Both the position numbers and the translations under genes were made by a program. Positions 15,909-24,279 of a stretch of 36,805 nucleotides of DNA are shown in pieces. Each line of letters starts with the position of its first letter. The first letter of the stretch is position 1. This DNA is from Bradyrhizobium sp. S69 (GTDB lineage: Bacteria > Pseudomonadota > Alphaproteobacteria > Rhizobiales > Xanthobacteraceae). Under the pieces are notes generated by a model. The model did not search any database. It had not been told where the DNA came from and saw nothing but the letters and a program-made list of their open reading frames with translations. The stretch is taken from the NCBI RefSeq assembly GCF_009766005.1, contig NZ_LMUK01000038.1, positions 391,100 through 427,904 on the forward strand, written 5' to 3'.

Positions 15909-17216
15909 TCAGCTCGCCCCGAACACCCGCTTGAAGATCGTATCGACGTGCTTGAAGTGATAGCCGAGGTCGAATTGCTCATCGATCTCGGCATCGCTGA
16001 GATATTTCTTCACGTCGGCGTCTTTTTTCAACAGCGTCTGGAAGTCGCCTTCGCCGCGCCACACCGGCATCGCGTTGCGCTGCACGAATTTGTAGGCGTC
16101 CTCGCGGCTGGCGCCCTTCTGGGTCAGCGCGATCAGCAGGCGCTGCGAATGCACGAGACCACCGAGCCGGTCGAGATTCTTCTGCATGTTTTCGGGATAG
16201 ATCAGCAATTTGTCGATCAGGCCCGCGAGGCGGTTGAGGGCAAAATCCAGCGTCACCGTGGCATCGGGGCCGATCATGCGCTCGGCGGAGGAATGCGAGA
16301 TGTCGCGCTCGTGCCAGAGCACGACATTCTCCATCGCCGGCGTCACATAGGCGCGCACCATGCGGGCGAGGCCGGTGAGATTCTCCGACAACACCGGATT
16401 GCGCTTGTGCGGCATCGCCGAGGAGCCCTTCTGTCCCTCGGAGAAGAACTCTTCGGCCTCCAGCACCTCGGTGCGCTGCATGTGGCGGACTTCGGTGGCG
16501 AGCCGTTCGACCGACGAGGCGATCACGCCGAGCGTGGCAAAGTACATCGCATGGCGATCACGCGGAATCACTTGCGTCGAAATCGGTTCCGGCACTAACC
16601 CCATCGCCTTGGCGACATGGGTTTCGACGCGCGGATCGATCTGGGCGAAGGTGCCGACCGCGCCCGAGATCGCGCATGTCGCGACTTCCTTGCGGGCGTC
16701 GACCAGGCGGGCGCGGGCGCGGGAAAATTCCGCATAGGCGTAGGCGAGCTTCAGCCCGAACGTGACCGGTTCGGCATGGATGCCATGGGAGCGGCCGATG
16801 GTCGGCGTCATCTTGTGTTCGAAGGCGCGCTTCTTCAGCGCCGCCAGCACACGGTCGACGTCGCCAATCAGGATATCCGCGGCGCGGGTGAGCTGGACGT
16901 TGAGGCAGGTATCGAGCACGTCCGACGAGGTCATGCCCTGATGCACGAAGCGCGCTTCGGGACCGACGATCTCCGCCAGATGGGTCAGGAAGGCGATGAC
17001 GTCGTGCTTGGTCTCGCGCTCGATCTCGTCGATCCGCGCGACGTCGAAGGTGGCGTCCTTGGCCTTGGCCCAGATCGTTTTGGCGGCCTCTTTCGGGATC
17101 ACACCGAGTTCCGCCTGCGCATCCGCCGCATGCGCCTCGATCTCGAACCAGATCTTGAAGCGGGTCTGAGGCTCCCAAATGGCGGCCATTTCCGGACGTG
17201 TATAGCGGGGAATCAT
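15909..17216 (-). CDS. purB: Adenylosuccinate lyase
   Basis: PurB catalyses two fumarate-releasing steps of purine synthesis (SAICAR to AICAR and adenylosuccinate to AMP) in the cytoplasm. The 435-residue product has the superfamily signature [22 protein letters not shown], the [14 protein letters not shown] block and the short helical C-terminus ending in [11 protein letters not shown] 17216 ([16 protein letters not shown]) is the standard start; an upstream start would add 20 residues of poor quality. It is flanked upstream by a roughly 140-bp repeat element. The fold is shared with PcaB at 29298-30653, but the C-terminal blocks separate the two. Confidence 0.96.
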   Translation of the reverse strand: MIPRYTRPEMAAIWEPQTRFKIWFEIEAHAADAQAELGVIPKEAAKTIWAKAKDATFDVARIDEIERETKHDVIAFLTHLAEIVGPEARFVHQGMTSSDVLDTCLNVQLTRAADILIGDVDRVLAALKKRAFEHKMTPTIGRSHGIHAEPVTFGLKLAYAYAEFSRARARLVDARKEVATCAISGAVGTFAQIDPRVETHVAKAMGLVPEPISTQVIPRDRHAMYFATLGVIASSVERLATEVRHMQRTEVLEAEEFFSEGQKGSSAMPHKRNPVLSENLTGLARMVRAYVTPAMENVVLWHERDISHSSAERMIGPDATVTLDFALNRLAGLIDKLLIYPENMQKNLDRLGGLVHSQRLLIALTQKGASREDAYKFVQRNAMPVWRGEGDFQTLLKKDADVKKYLSDAEIDEQFDLGYHFKHVDTIFKRVFGAS

Positions 17217-17284
17217 CGTGGACTCGGTGGTTTGGGGATTACAGCGCGCTTTAGCAGAACCGGTCCGGCGAGACAAACACCGGT

Positions 17285-17424
17285 ATAGAGCGTTTTCGAG
17301 CCAACGGGTCGCGCGATGCGCGCCCGATGACAGGCTCCGTGGGCACCGGTTCGCGTCACGAAAACGCGTCGAAACAAAAGACTAGAGCCCCGTTCCGATT
17401 CCATCGGAACGGAAAAGGCTCTAG
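17285..17424 (+). repeat. Copy A of a three-copy extragenic palindromic repeat
   Basis: It starts AGAGCGTTTTCGAG, contains CCGGTTCGCGTCACGAAAAC and GCGTCGAAACAAAAG, and ends in a stem CGTTCCGAT/ATCGGAACG flanked by CTAGAGCC and GGCTCTAG. It is the same element as at 19978-20084 (reverse) and 21191-21291 (forward), but carries about 40 extra bases after GTTTTCGAG. It lies in the space upstream of purB. Confidence 0.8.
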
Positions 17425-17485
17425 GCGGGACGGGGGTGTCAATCGCCGGGCGGTCGCCGGCTCCAATATCGTCACGAAATATTGA

Positions 17486-17509
17486 CTGACAGATATTGAA
17501 ATCTGTCAG
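17486..17509. promoter_or_regulatory. Perfect dyad, candidate operator for the TetR-type regulator
   Basis: CTGACAGAT / ATCTGTCAG is a perfect 9-bp inverted repeat around ATTGAA, about 225 bases before the TetR gene. The sequence ATATTGA is also repeated directly across it. The size and symmetry fit a TetR-family operator and hence autorepression, but no clear -10 box was paired with it. Confidence 0.45.
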
Positions 17510-17595
17510 CGCGATCGTTATAACTGTCTTGGCCGCCGCGAATACGCGGGGACTTGAACAAGAAATTTCGCCTTAGAAACTGCCGAGATACTGCC

Positions 17596-17697
17596 ATGAC
17601 CACAGAAATCATTCATTTGACCGCCTTACTCCACGACTGGCTCAATTTGAGGGTTGCCCGCCATCTGGCGGCGCAAGCCGCGAAATTGGCCCGCTAA
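17596..17697 (+). CDS. Possible 33-residue peptide upstream of the TetR gene
   Basis: An ATG at 17596 opens a 33-codon frame ending at TAA 17697, 36 bases before the TetR start. The peptide has an amphipathic, Leu/Ala/Arg-rich composition (MTTEIIHLTALLHDWLNLRV at its start). It could be a small co-transcribed protein or a leader peptide. No family is recognised and no strong ribosome site is seen, so this is a weak call. Confidence 0.3.
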   Translation: MTTEIIHLTALLHDWLNLRVARHLAAQAAKLAR

Positions 17698-17733
17698 ACC
17701 ATCACAGGCCAAAGAAAACAGGACGGGGTTTCC

Positions 17734-18327
17734 ATGAACGAAGTTGTTGTGCTGACCCCGGAGCGCATTCTCGAAGTCACCGAAGATGTATTGCGTCGCT
17801 TTGGCCTGGCCAAGGCCACGGTGGTGGATGTCGCCCGTGCACTCGATGTCAGCCACGGCAGCGTCTACCGGCATTTTCCGAGCAAGGCGTCGTTGCGCGA
17901 GGCGGTAGCCAAGCGATGGCTCGCCCGCGTCAGCGCGCCGCTGGACGAAATCTCGGAAGATAAGGGGCCTGCGCCGGCGCGGCTCGAGCGCTGGCTACGG
18001 ACGCTATGCTTTGCCAAGCAGAAGAAGGTTTCCGAAGACCCTGAAATGTTCATGACGTATATGACGCTGGCGCGCGAGGCCTGCTCGGTCGTGAAAGCGT
18101 ACAAGGAAGGCCTGGTCGATCAGATCGCGGCCATTATTTCTGACGGCGTCAAAGAGGGCGCCTTCGACGTCGCCGACGTCAAAGCTTCGGCACGCGCGAT
18201 TTACGAGGCCACCATCCGCTACCAGCATCCGGCGCATGCCGATGAATGGAAAGATCCTGATCTGGCCGTGCGGTTCGATGCGTTGCTGGCGCTGCTGCTG
18301 CGCGGCCTCGAGGCCCGCAAGCGCTAA
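17734..18327 (+). CDS. TetR/AcrR family transcriptional regulator
   Basis: This is a 197-residue dimeric repressor-type protein. The N-terminal helix-turn-helix (about 8-55) shows RILEVTEDVLRRFGLAKATV then VDVARALDVSHGSVYRHFPSKASLREAV, the typical TetR recognition region. The C-terminal ligand domain (60-197) is family-variable, with helices around EDPEMFMTYMTLAREACSVV and YEATIRYQHPAHADEW. A perfect dyad lies upstream (17486-17509). It converges on rpe with adjoining stop codons, and no divergent efflux or catabolic gene is next to it, so neither ligand nor target is evident; autoregulation is likely. Confidence 0.9.
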   Translation: MNEVVVLTPERILEVTEDVLRRFGLAKATVVDVARALDVSHGSVYRHFPSKASLREAVAKRWLARVSAPLDEISEDKGPAPARLERWLRTLCFAKQKKVSEDPEMFMTYMTLAREACSVVKAYKEGLVDQIAAIISDGVKEGAFDVADVKASARAIYEATIRYQHPAHADEWKDPDLAVRFDALLALLLRGLEARKR

Positions 18328-19029
18328 CTACACCATCTCGCCACGCGCCGCTGCTGCCGCATCGCGGATCGCAGAAATGTTGTGCCGATAGCTTTCGACG
18401 GTGCCGCCCTTGAACACGGCGGAGCCCGCGACGAAAGCGTTGGCGCCGGCGGCGGCCAACGCGCCGGAAACATCCGGGCCGACGCCGCCATCCACCTCGA
18501 TATCGATCGGCCGTCCCGCGGTCATCGCCCTGATATCGCTGACCTTGCCAACCGCGGAACGGATAAAGGCCTGGCCTCCAAAACCCGGATTGACCGACAT
18601 CACCAGCACGAGGTCGATCATGTCGATCACGTATTCGATCGCCGAGATCGGCGTTGCCGGGTTGAGCGAGACGCCCGCCTTCTTGCCGAGCGCACGGATC
18701 GCCTGCAGCGAACGATGCAGATGGGGACCTGCTTCCGCATGCACCGTGATGTGATCGCAGCCGGCCTTGGCGAAGGCTTCGAGGTAGGGGTCGGCCGGCG
18801 AAATCATCAAATGCGCGTCGAAGATCTTCTTGGTATGCGGGCGCATCGCCTTGATCACGTCGGGACCGTAGGAAATGTTGGGGACGAAATGCCCGTCCAT
18901 CACGTCGAGATGGATCCAGTCGGCGCCCGCTTGATCTACGGCGCGGACTTCCTCGCCCAGCCTGGAGAAATCCGACGCCAGGATCGACGGCGCGATGACC
19001 AGCGGGCGTGACGCAAATTGTTGAGACAT
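18328..19029 (-). CDS. rpe: Ribulose-phosphate 3-epimerase
   Basis: Rpe interconverts ribulose-5-phosphate and xylulose-5-phosphate in the pentose phosphate and Calvin pathways. The 233-residue TIM barrel shows [15 protein letters not shown], the metal-binding H40/D42 in [15 protein letters not shown]73 in [17 protein letters not shown] and the second aspartate in [12 protein letters not shown] 19029 has GGGGA about 8 bases upstream and matches the family start; an in-frame ATG at 19197 would add 56 residues of poor quality. The stop codon abuts that of the convergent TetR gene. No cbb genes are present, so a housekeeping role is most likely. Confidence 0.95.
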   Translation of the reverse strand: MSQQFASRPLVIAPSILASDFSRLGEEVRAVDQAGADWIHLDVMDGHFVPNISYGPDVIKAMRPHTKKIFDAHLMISPADPYLEAFAKAGCDHITVHAEAGPHLHRSLQAIRALGKKAGVSLNPATPISAIEYVIDMIDLVLVMSVNPGFGGQAFIRSAVGKVSDIRAMTAGRPIDIEVDGGVGPDVSGALAAAGANAFVAGSAVFKGGTVESYRHNISAIRDAAAAARGEMV

Positions 19030-19367
19030 GTGCGTTTTCCCCAATGCTTTGCTTAAAACGCTTCGAGCGCGAGTGAGCGAACCAGTTTCGGGTAACATGC
19101 GCGTGGAAAGACGCCAAGAAAATACACCAAGAAAATACACCAAGCCCTGGGGGCGATAACGCCCAACCCAGCCTGACGGGTCCGCCGGTGGAAGCAAAAC
19201 TTCGCGGGCAAATTTTGCCCGCCTGCGGCATCAATTGCCGGGAATCCCTTATGTCTGGCGCGCAGAAACCCAGTGTTTACTGGGTTTTTTGCAATGGCAC
19301 GCCGCTTGCTGACGTTACCGGCATGTCAGGTTGAGCCGCGTCAGGCGGTGTGTATCGGAGTGTGACC
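19030..19367. other. Structured intergenic region; possible small RNA on the plus strand
   Basis: Between rpe and the EF-hand gene lie a perfect tandem repeat of a 13-mer (CAAGAAAATACAC, 19115-19140), a GGGCG/CGCCC hairpin near 19150, a GCGGGCAA/TTGCCCGC palindrome near 19203-19221, and then a strong plus-strand terminator (19266-19290). No plus-strand gene precedes that terminator, so it would end either readthrough or an unannotated RNA. No promoter was securely identified. Confidence 0.4.
19266..19290 (+). terminator. Intrinsic terminator without an upstream plus-strand gene
   Basis: The stem AAACCCAGT/ACTGGGTTT around a GTTT loop is followed by a six-T run on the plus strand. The nearest upstream plus-strand gene (TetR) ends 940 bases earlier with rpe in between, so the natural substrate of this terminator is unclear. 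Confidence 0.75.
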
Positions 19368-19967
19368 ATGCTGTTTGCTTTAGGCGCCGCGTCGACCGCG
19401 GTGAGCGCGATCCAGTCGCTGACCTCTTCGGCCACGACGTCAGCGTCATCACCTGGGTTCGATCTGTCGAGCCTGCTGCAGACCTCGACGGGCTCGAGTT
19501 CGAGCGGAACCACCGGGTTCACCGGCGGCGGCTCGCAGATTTCGCCGGCCACGATGCAGGCGCTGCTGGCGGCGCAAAGCGAGGCATCCGGTTCCACATC
19601 GACATCAGCATCGGCGAGCGTATCGGCATCCACCAGCCCGGCGGATGCGCTGCAAAATCTGTTCTCGCAGATCGATGGCAATGGCGATGGAGCGATCACC
19701 AAGTCGGAATTCGAAAATGCGCTCGGCGCCGGTGGCACCAACACCGCGGCGGCCGATAACGTCTTCAGCAAGCTCGACAGCAATGGCGATGGCACGGTCA
19801 GCCTCGACGAATTGTCATCGGCGCTGAAGGGGGCAAGTGGCCATCACGGCCATCATCATGCCGCGGCTTCAGGCAGCTCCAGCAGCACCGATCCGAGCAG
19901 TGATCCGCTGTTGCAGGCATTGCAGGCGGGATCCGCCACGTCGTCGACCAGCAGCAGCCTGGCATAG
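19368..19967 (+). CDS. EF-hand calcium-binding protein with Ser/Thr-rich linkers
   Basis: This 199-residue protein carries two canonical EF-hand loops, DGNGDGAITKSE (103-114) and DSNGDGTVSLDE (137-148), each with the expected acidic ligands and central glycine. The N-terminal stretch MLFALGAASTAVSAIQSL is weakly hydrophobic, and long Ser/Thr/Ala-rich low-complexity segments follow. A His-rich patch (GHHGHHH) lies just after the second hand, and the C-terminus is again Ser-rich. Low-complexity Ser/Thr segments suggest an exported or surface protein, but a classical cleaved signal is not convincing. ATG 19368 has GGAG 7 bases upstream; a GTG at 19350 is an alternative. It likely senses or buffers Ca2+; its partner is unknown. 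Confidence 0.83.
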   Translation: MLFALGAASTAVSAIQSLTSSATTSASSPGFDLSSLLQTSTGSSSSGTTGFTGGGSQISPATMQALLAAQSEASGSTSTSASASVSASTSPADALQNLFSQIDGNGDGAITKSEFENALGAGGTNTAAADNVFSKLDSNGDGTVSLDELSSALKGASGHHGHHHAAASGSSSSTDPSSDPLLQALQAGSATSSTSSSLA

Positions 19968-19977
19968 CTGACGCCTG

Positions 19978-20084
19978 ACTAGAGCATTTCCGGTTCTGAT
20001 GGAATCAGAACCGGGCTCTAGATTCTTGTTTTGACGCGTTTTCTTGACGCGAACCGGTGTCCACTTCGCTCGAAAACGCTCTAG
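19978..20084 (-). repeat. Copy B of the three-copy extragenic repeat (reverse orientation)
   Basis: Read on the minus strand it matches copies A and C: AGCGTTTTCGAGCGAAGTGG, CCGGTTCGCGTCAAGAAAAC, CGTCAAAACAAGAATCTAGA, then a stem CGGTTCTGAT/ATCAGAACCG. It fills the space between the EF-hand gene and the peptidase gene, and the peptidase stop codon lies inside its edge. Confidence 0.85.
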
Positions 20085-21091
20085 CCGAACCGGTCTTTCC
20101 AGGCCGGCAGCGCACCGGGGAAGGGCAGCGCGGTTGCGGCATGCACGCCGCGCGCGATCGCCCGGGCCGTGACATTGGCCGCGACCATGCCGAGTTCGGT
20201 AAGGCCGATCAAAGGATCGATCGGCTTCTCGCCGGTGGCGGCGGCGAACACCACGTCGCCATCGAGCGGCGCGTGCACCGGATAGATCGCACGCGCAAAC
20301 CCGGTCTGCGCGATCATCGCAAGCCGTCTGGCCTGGGGTTTGGTCAGGATGGCGTCGGTCACCACCACCGCGAGCGTGGTATTTTCTACCGCCGATACCG
20401 CGGGCGCGCCCTTCAGGCGCATCGCCAGCATGTCGGGCGTGAAGGCGGGCGGCAACCCGCGCCCGCCATATTCGCCGTCGATCTCGAACGGGGCGGCCCA
20501 GAACCACGGACCGTCGCCGACCGTGACGCTGCCGATGGCATTAACGACCGCAAGCGCTGCGACCTTGACGCCGTCGCGCGTGGCCGCCGACGCCGAGCCC
20601 AGGCCGCCCTTCAGGTTGCTCACGGTCGCGCCCAGGCCCGCGCCGACGCTGCCGAGCGCAAACGACTTGCTTGCCGCGGCGGCGGCCACATATCCGAGAT
20701 CGCGATACGGTGCGAAGCGGCCCCATTGTTTGTTACCGCCGTTGAGCAGATCGAAGCAGATCGCGCCGGGCACGATCGGAACAAGGGCGTCGCGGACCTT
20801 AAATCCGCGACCGTGTTCGGCGAGCCAGGCCTGCACGCCACCTCCGGCCTCCAGCCCGAACGCCGAGCCGCCGGAGAGCGCGATGGCATCGATCTGATCG
20901 ACCACGTTGATCGGATCGAGCAGCGAGCCCTCGCGGGTACCGGGGCCGCCGCCGCGCACATCCATCGAGGCCACGGCGGGTTGGTCGAAAATCACGGCGG
21001 TGGTGCCGGAACCGAGGGCTGCATCATCGGCGTGGCCGACGCGGACGCCGGCGATGTCAGTGAGGAGATTTTTCAAGGGGCGCGTGTCCAT
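20081..21091 (-). CDS. P1 family (S58, DmpA/NylC-like) self-processing aminopeptidase/amidohydrolase
   Basis: This is a 336-residue Ntn-type hydrolase of the P1/DmpA family. Members autocleave into two chains; the new N-terminal Ser or Thr is the nucleophile. The predicted site is N237/T238 in VENTTLAVVVTDA, an Asn-Thr pair as in nylon hydrolase NylC rather than the Gly-Ser of DmpA. Other family blocks are ITDIAGVRVGHA-like (LLTDIAGVRVGHADDA), GSAFGLEAGGGV and GATVSNLKGGLGSAS. No signal peptide is visible, so it is probably cytoplasmic. Activity could be D- or L-aminopeptidase, beta-peptidase or amide hydrolysis. It lies downstream of livK behind a terminator and a repeat, so it is probably a separate unit. 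Confidence 0.9.
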   Translation of the reverse strand: MDTRPLKNLLTDIAGVRVGHADDAALGSGTTAVIFDQPAVASMDVRGGGPGTREGSLLDPINVVDQIDAIALSGGSAFGLEAGGGVQAWLAEHGRGFKVRDALVPIVPGAICFDLLNGGNKQWGRFAPYRDLGYVAAAAASKSFALGSVGAGLGATVSNLKGGLGSASAATRDGVKVAALAVVNAIGSVTVGDGPWFWAAPFEIDGEYGGRGLPPAFTPDMLAMRLKGAPAVSAVENTTLAVVVTDAILTKPQARRLAMIAQTGFARAIYPVHAPLDGDVVFAAATGEKPIDPLIGLTELGMVAANVTARAIARGVHAATALPFPGALPAWKDRFG

Positions 21092-21150
21092 GATCGAGGG
21101 CCGTCCGGATCATTGTCGTTCAATTACTTCGCCCGTCGGAATCGATAAAT

Positions 21151-21174
21151 GAAAAGGCCCCGGCGAGCCGGGGC
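21151..21174 (-). terminator. Intrinsic terminator between livK and the P1 peptidase
   Basis: On the minus strand the stem GCCCCGG/CCGGGGC (3-4 nt loop) is followed by CTTTTC. It should end the livK transcript before the peptidase gene, though the peptidase start is only 60 bases further on, so it may also sit in that gene's leader. Confidence 0.7.
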
Positions 21175-21190
21175 GTTCGACGCGCGGTCG

Positions 21191-21291
21191 ATAGCGTTTT
21201 CGAGCGAAGTGGATGCCGGTTCGCGTCAAGAAACGCGTCAAAACAAGAATCTAAAGCCTGGTTCTGATTCGATCAGAACCAGGCTTTAAAG
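21191..21291 (+). repeat. Copy C of the three-copy extragenic repeat
   Basis: It begins AGCGTTTTCGAGCGAAGTGG and ends in a long stem AAAGCCTGGTTCTGAT/ATCAGAACCAGGCTTT. The terminal stem directly follows the livK stop and may protect or end that message. Confidence 0.85.
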
Positions 21292-21294
21292 TTC

Positions 21295-22413
21295 CTACGA
21301 ACCCTTCGGATTGATCTCGGCGTAGTTGCCCTTGTCGTCCCACTTGTAGACGACATAATCGAGCTGCTTGATGTCGCCCTTGGCATCGAACTCCAGCGTC
21401 CCGATCACGGTATCCCACGAGCCGGCCTTGATCGCCGCCATGACTTTCATCGGATCGGTGGTGCCGACCTTCTTGGCGGCCTGCGACCAGACCTGCACCG
21501 CGGCATAGGTGTAGAGCGTGTAGCCTTCGGGATCGATGTTCTTGGCCTTGAAGGCTTCGACGATGGTCTTGGCGGTCGGCTTGTTGCGCGGATCAGGGCC
21601 GAAGGTGAACAGCGTGCCGGCGCCGGCCGGCCCGGTGATCGAGGCGAATTCCTTGTCGGCCATCGCATCGCCCGCCATCAGCACCGTCTGCAGGCCCTGG
21701 TCGCGCATCTGGCGCAGGATCAGGCCGGCTTCCTGATGGTAGCCGCCGACATAGACCAGATCGATGTTGTCGCGCTTCAGCCGCGAGACGATGGCATTAA
21801 AATCCTTGTCGCCCTTGTTGTAGGATTCATACATCTTCTCGGTGACGCCGGCCTTGTTGAGCGCCTTCTTGGTCTCGTCGGCGAGGCCTTTGCCGTAAGT
21901 GGTCTTGTCGTTGAGGATGGCGATGTTCTTGCCTTTGAAAGCCTTCGCGATGTAGTCGCCGGCAACCGTGCCCTGCTGGTCGTCGCGGCCGCAGACCCGT
22001 GCCACGTTCCAGAGGTTGCGCTCGGTGAACAGCGGATTGGTCGAAGCCGGCGTGATCTGCAACACGTTGCCGTCGGCATAGGCTTCCGAGGCCGGGATCG
22101 ACGACGACGAGCAATAGTGGCCGGCGACGAACGGGATTTTAGCGCTGCCGATTTTTTCCGCGACCGAACGCGCCTGCTTGGGATCGCAGGCATCGTCCTC
22201 GACATCGAGCGCCAGCTTCTTGCCGAGCAAACCGCCTGCGGCATTGAGATCCGTCACCGCCTGTTCGGCGCCATTCTTCATCTGCCGGCCGAATGCGGAT
22301 TCACCGCCCGTCATCGGGCCCGCCACGGCAATGGTGGTGTCCTGCGCGAACGCGGCCGTCGACAAGGCCAGCGATGCGCCGAATGCCAGGCCGATGAGCT
22401 TCAATGATTTCAT
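21295..22413 (-). CDS. livK: Branched-chain amino-acid-type ABC transporter substrate-binding protein
   Basis: This is the periplasmic binding protein of the LivHMGF transporter. The 372 residues carry a clear Sec signal (LIGLAFGASLALSTAAFAQ, cleavage near residue 23) and the type I periplasmic binding fold: IAVAGPMTGGESAFGRQMKN, GGLLGKKLALDVEDDACDPKQ, GHYCSSSSIPAS, and NDKTTYGKGLADETKKAL. Family members bind Leu/Ile/Val, but many bacterial homologues bind other amino acids or aromatic acids, so the ligand is not certain. It is the last gene of the cluster after a 167-base gap and could have its own promoter to make excess binding protein. A strong stem follows the stop. Confidence 0.93.
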   Translation of the reverse strand: MKSLKLIGLAFGASLALSTAAFAQDTTIAVAGPMTGGESAFGRQMKNGAEQAVTDLNAAGGLLGKKLALDVEDDACDPKQARSVAEKIGSAKIPFVAGHYCSSSSIPASEAYADGNVLQITPASTNPLFTERNLWNVARVCGRDDQQGTVAGDYIAKAFKGKNIAILNDKTTYGKGLADETKKALNKAGVTEKMYESYNKGDKDFNAIVSRLKRDNIDLVYVGGYHQEAGLILRQMRDQGLQTVLMAGDAMADKEFASITGPAGAGTLFTFGPDPRNKPTAKTIVEAFKAKNIDPEGYTLYTYAAVQVWSQAAKKVGTTDPMKVMAAIKAGSWDTVIGTLEFDAKGDIKQLDYVVYKWDDKGNYAEINPKGS

Positions 22414-22580
22414 GAGGTATCCTCGCGGGTAGGTCGCTACGGGAAATCCCCGGCAGGCGGCCGGGATCGAAAATCGGGTGCATTGTCGGCTGATTTTGCC
22501 GCGAAGTCATCGGCAATTTTCGGGCCCGATCGTGGGTCTATTAGCCGCGTTCCAGCGTCCCACGACGGCCGGATGTGTCG

Positions 22581-23321
22581 CTAGCCGTGCCGGCCGCCTT
22601 CGAGATAGGCCGAGCGCACTTCCGGACGCTGCAAGAGCTCGCTGCCGGTTCCCGACAGTGTAATCAGGCCATTGACCATGACATAGCCGCGATGGGCCAG
22701 CCGCAGCGCGTGATTGGCGTTCTGCTCGACGATCAGCACGGTCAGGCCGTCCTGCCGGTTCAGGGTCCTGATCGCATCGAAGATCTGCCGCGCGATCAAC
22801 GGCGCAAGGCCCAGCGACGGTTCGTCCAGCATCAACAGGCGAGGGCGGCTCATCAAGGCGCGCCCGATCGCCAGCATTTGCTGTTCGCCACCCGACAAAG
22901 TGCCGCCGCGCTGGGTCATGCGTTCCTTCAGCCGGGGAAACAGCGTGAAGACGCGCTCGAGGCCGGCCGCGCGGTCGGTCTCGTCGGTTTCGGTGGCATC
23001 GGCACCCATCTGCAGGTTTTCCGCGACACTCATGCGCGGGAAAATCCGCCGCCCCTCAGGCGACTGCGCGATGCGCAGTCTGGCGATCTGGTGCGTCTCT
23101 AGGTCCGTGATATCGCGGCCGTCGAATAGGATCTGACCGGCGCGGGCGCGCGGCTTGCCGAAGATCGTCATCATCAAGGTCGACTTGCCGGCGCCATTGG
23201 CGCCGATCAAGGCTACGATCTCGCCGCTGGAGATCTCGATATCGACGCCCTTCAGCGCCTCGATCTTGCCGTAGGCGGCGCGCAGTCCGCGGATTTCGAG
23301 CAGGCTGGTGGACGAGGTCAT
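22581..23321 (-). CDS. livF: Branched-chain amino acid ABC transporter ATP-binding protein LivF
   Basis: This is a cytoplasmic ATPase subunit of the liv transporter. The 246 residues contain Walker A GANGAGKST (about 37-45), the signature LSGGEQQMLAIGRAL, Walker B LLMLDEPSLGLAP and the LivF-typical EQNANHALRLAHRGYVM switch region. LivF pairs with LivG to drive import. The gene is separated from livG by a 124-base space filled mostly by a REP-like palindrome, which may tune relative expression. Confidence 0.95.
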   Translation of the reverse strand: MTSSTSLLEIRGLRAAYGKIEALKGVDIEISSGEIVALIGANGAGKSTLMMTIFGKPRARAGQILFDGRDITDLETHQIARLRIAQSPEGRRIFPRMSVAENLQMGADATETDETDRAAGLERVFTLFPRLKERMTQRGGTLSGGEQQMLAIGRALMSRPRLLMLDEPSLGLAPLIARQIFDAIRTLNRQDGLTVLIVEQNANHALRLAHRGYVMVNGLITLSGTGSELLQRPEVRSAYLEGGRHG

Positions 23322-23335
23322 TGCATGGCCTCACA

Positions 23336-23430
23336 GCCGTCATGCCCGGCCTTGTGCCGGGCATCCACGTCTTTCTTCACGATTGGTTGCCAAGACGTGG
23401 ATGGCCGGGACAAGCCCGGCCATGACGGCA
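23336..23430. repeat. REP-like palindrome between livG and livF
   Basis: Two imperfect inverted units (GTCATGCCCGGC...GCCGGGCAT and CCGGGACAAGCCCGGCCATGAC) are joined through ATCCACGTC...GACGTGGAT. It resembles the palindromes at 27101-27180 and 29262-29293. The position inside an operon suggests an mRNA-stabilising or attenuating hairpin. Confidence 0.7.
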
Positions 23431-23445
23431 TGGTTTGCAACGCGC

Positions 23446-24279
23446 TCACAGTCCGAGCTCCTGCTCGACTGCTGCGACTTCTTCGTCCTCGACGCCGAGA
23501 TAGGCCGCGATCACCTTGGGATCGTCGCGCACATCTTTAGGCTTCCCTTCGGCAATCTTGACGCCGTAGTCCATCACCACGATGCGGTCGGAAATTTCCA
23601 TCACCACCGACATGTCGTGCTCGATCAAGAGGATCGAGGTGCCCTGGTCGGCCCGGATCGAGAGCAGCAGATCGCTCAAGGCAGCACTTTCGCGTGCGTT
23701 GAGGCCAGCGGCCGGCTCATCGAGACAGAGCAATGCGGGTTCGGTGCACATCGCGCGGGCGATTTCCAGCCGGCGCTGGTCGCCATAGGGCAAATTGCCG
23801 GCGGCGTCGTCGGCGCGATCGAGCAGCCCGATGCGATCGAGCCAGAATTTGGCGAGATCGATCGCGCGCTTCTCGGCGGTGCGCCAGGATGGCGCGCCGA
23901 TCAGGCCGAGAAACGTCAGGCCCGAGGCCAGCATCAGCGCGTTGTGCTGGGCCACCATCAGATTTTCCAGCGCGGTCATGCCGGGAAACAGCCGGATGTT
24001 CTGGAAGGTGCGGGCGACCTTGGCGAGCTTTGAGATCCGGAAATCCTTCAGCGTCTCCAGCCGAAACTGTGCGCCGTTGTCGTGGGCGAGGCGAATGGCG
24101 CCCGAGGTCGGCTTGTAGAAACCGGTCACGCAGTTGAAAACCGTGGTCTTGCCGGCGCCGTTCGGCCCAATCAGTGCCGTGATCTGGCGGCGTTCGGCAC
24201 CGAACGAAAGATCGTTGACCGCGACGATGCCGCCGAACCGCATGGTCAGATGATCGACCTTGAGAATGTCGTCGCTCAT
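23446..24279 (-). CDS. livG: Branched-chain amino acid ABC transporter ATP-binding protein LivG
   Basis: This is the second ATPase of the liv transporter, 277 residues. Walker A is GPNGAGKTTVFN (about 37-48), the ABC signature is NLPYGDQRRLEIARAM, Walker B is LLCLDEPAAGLN and the H-loop is IEHDMSVVMEI. The start overlaps the livM stop by four bases (ATGA), indicating translational coupling. The C-terminal end, with AYLGVEDEEVAAVEQELGL, is longer and more acidic than the average LivG but within the family range. Confidence 0.95.
   Translation of the reverse strand: MSDDILKVDHLTMRFGGIVAVNDLSFGAERRQITALIGPNGAGKTTVFNCVTGFYKPTSGAIRLAHDNGAQFRLETLKDFRISKLAKVARTFQNIRLFPGMTALENLMVAQHNALMLASGLTFLGLIGAPSWRTAEKRAIDLAKFWLDRIGLLDRADDAAGNLPYGDQRRLEIARAMCTEPALLCLDEPAAGLNARESAALSDLLLSIRADQGTSILLIEHDMSVVMEISDRIVVMDYGVKIAEGKPKDVRDDPKVIAAYLGVEDEEVAAVEQELGL

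Noticed and set aside
18179..19234. 351-codon minus-strand frame overlapping rpe
   Set aside because: It is an Arg/Gly-rich alternative frame of rpe; the rpe frame has all the active-site blocks.
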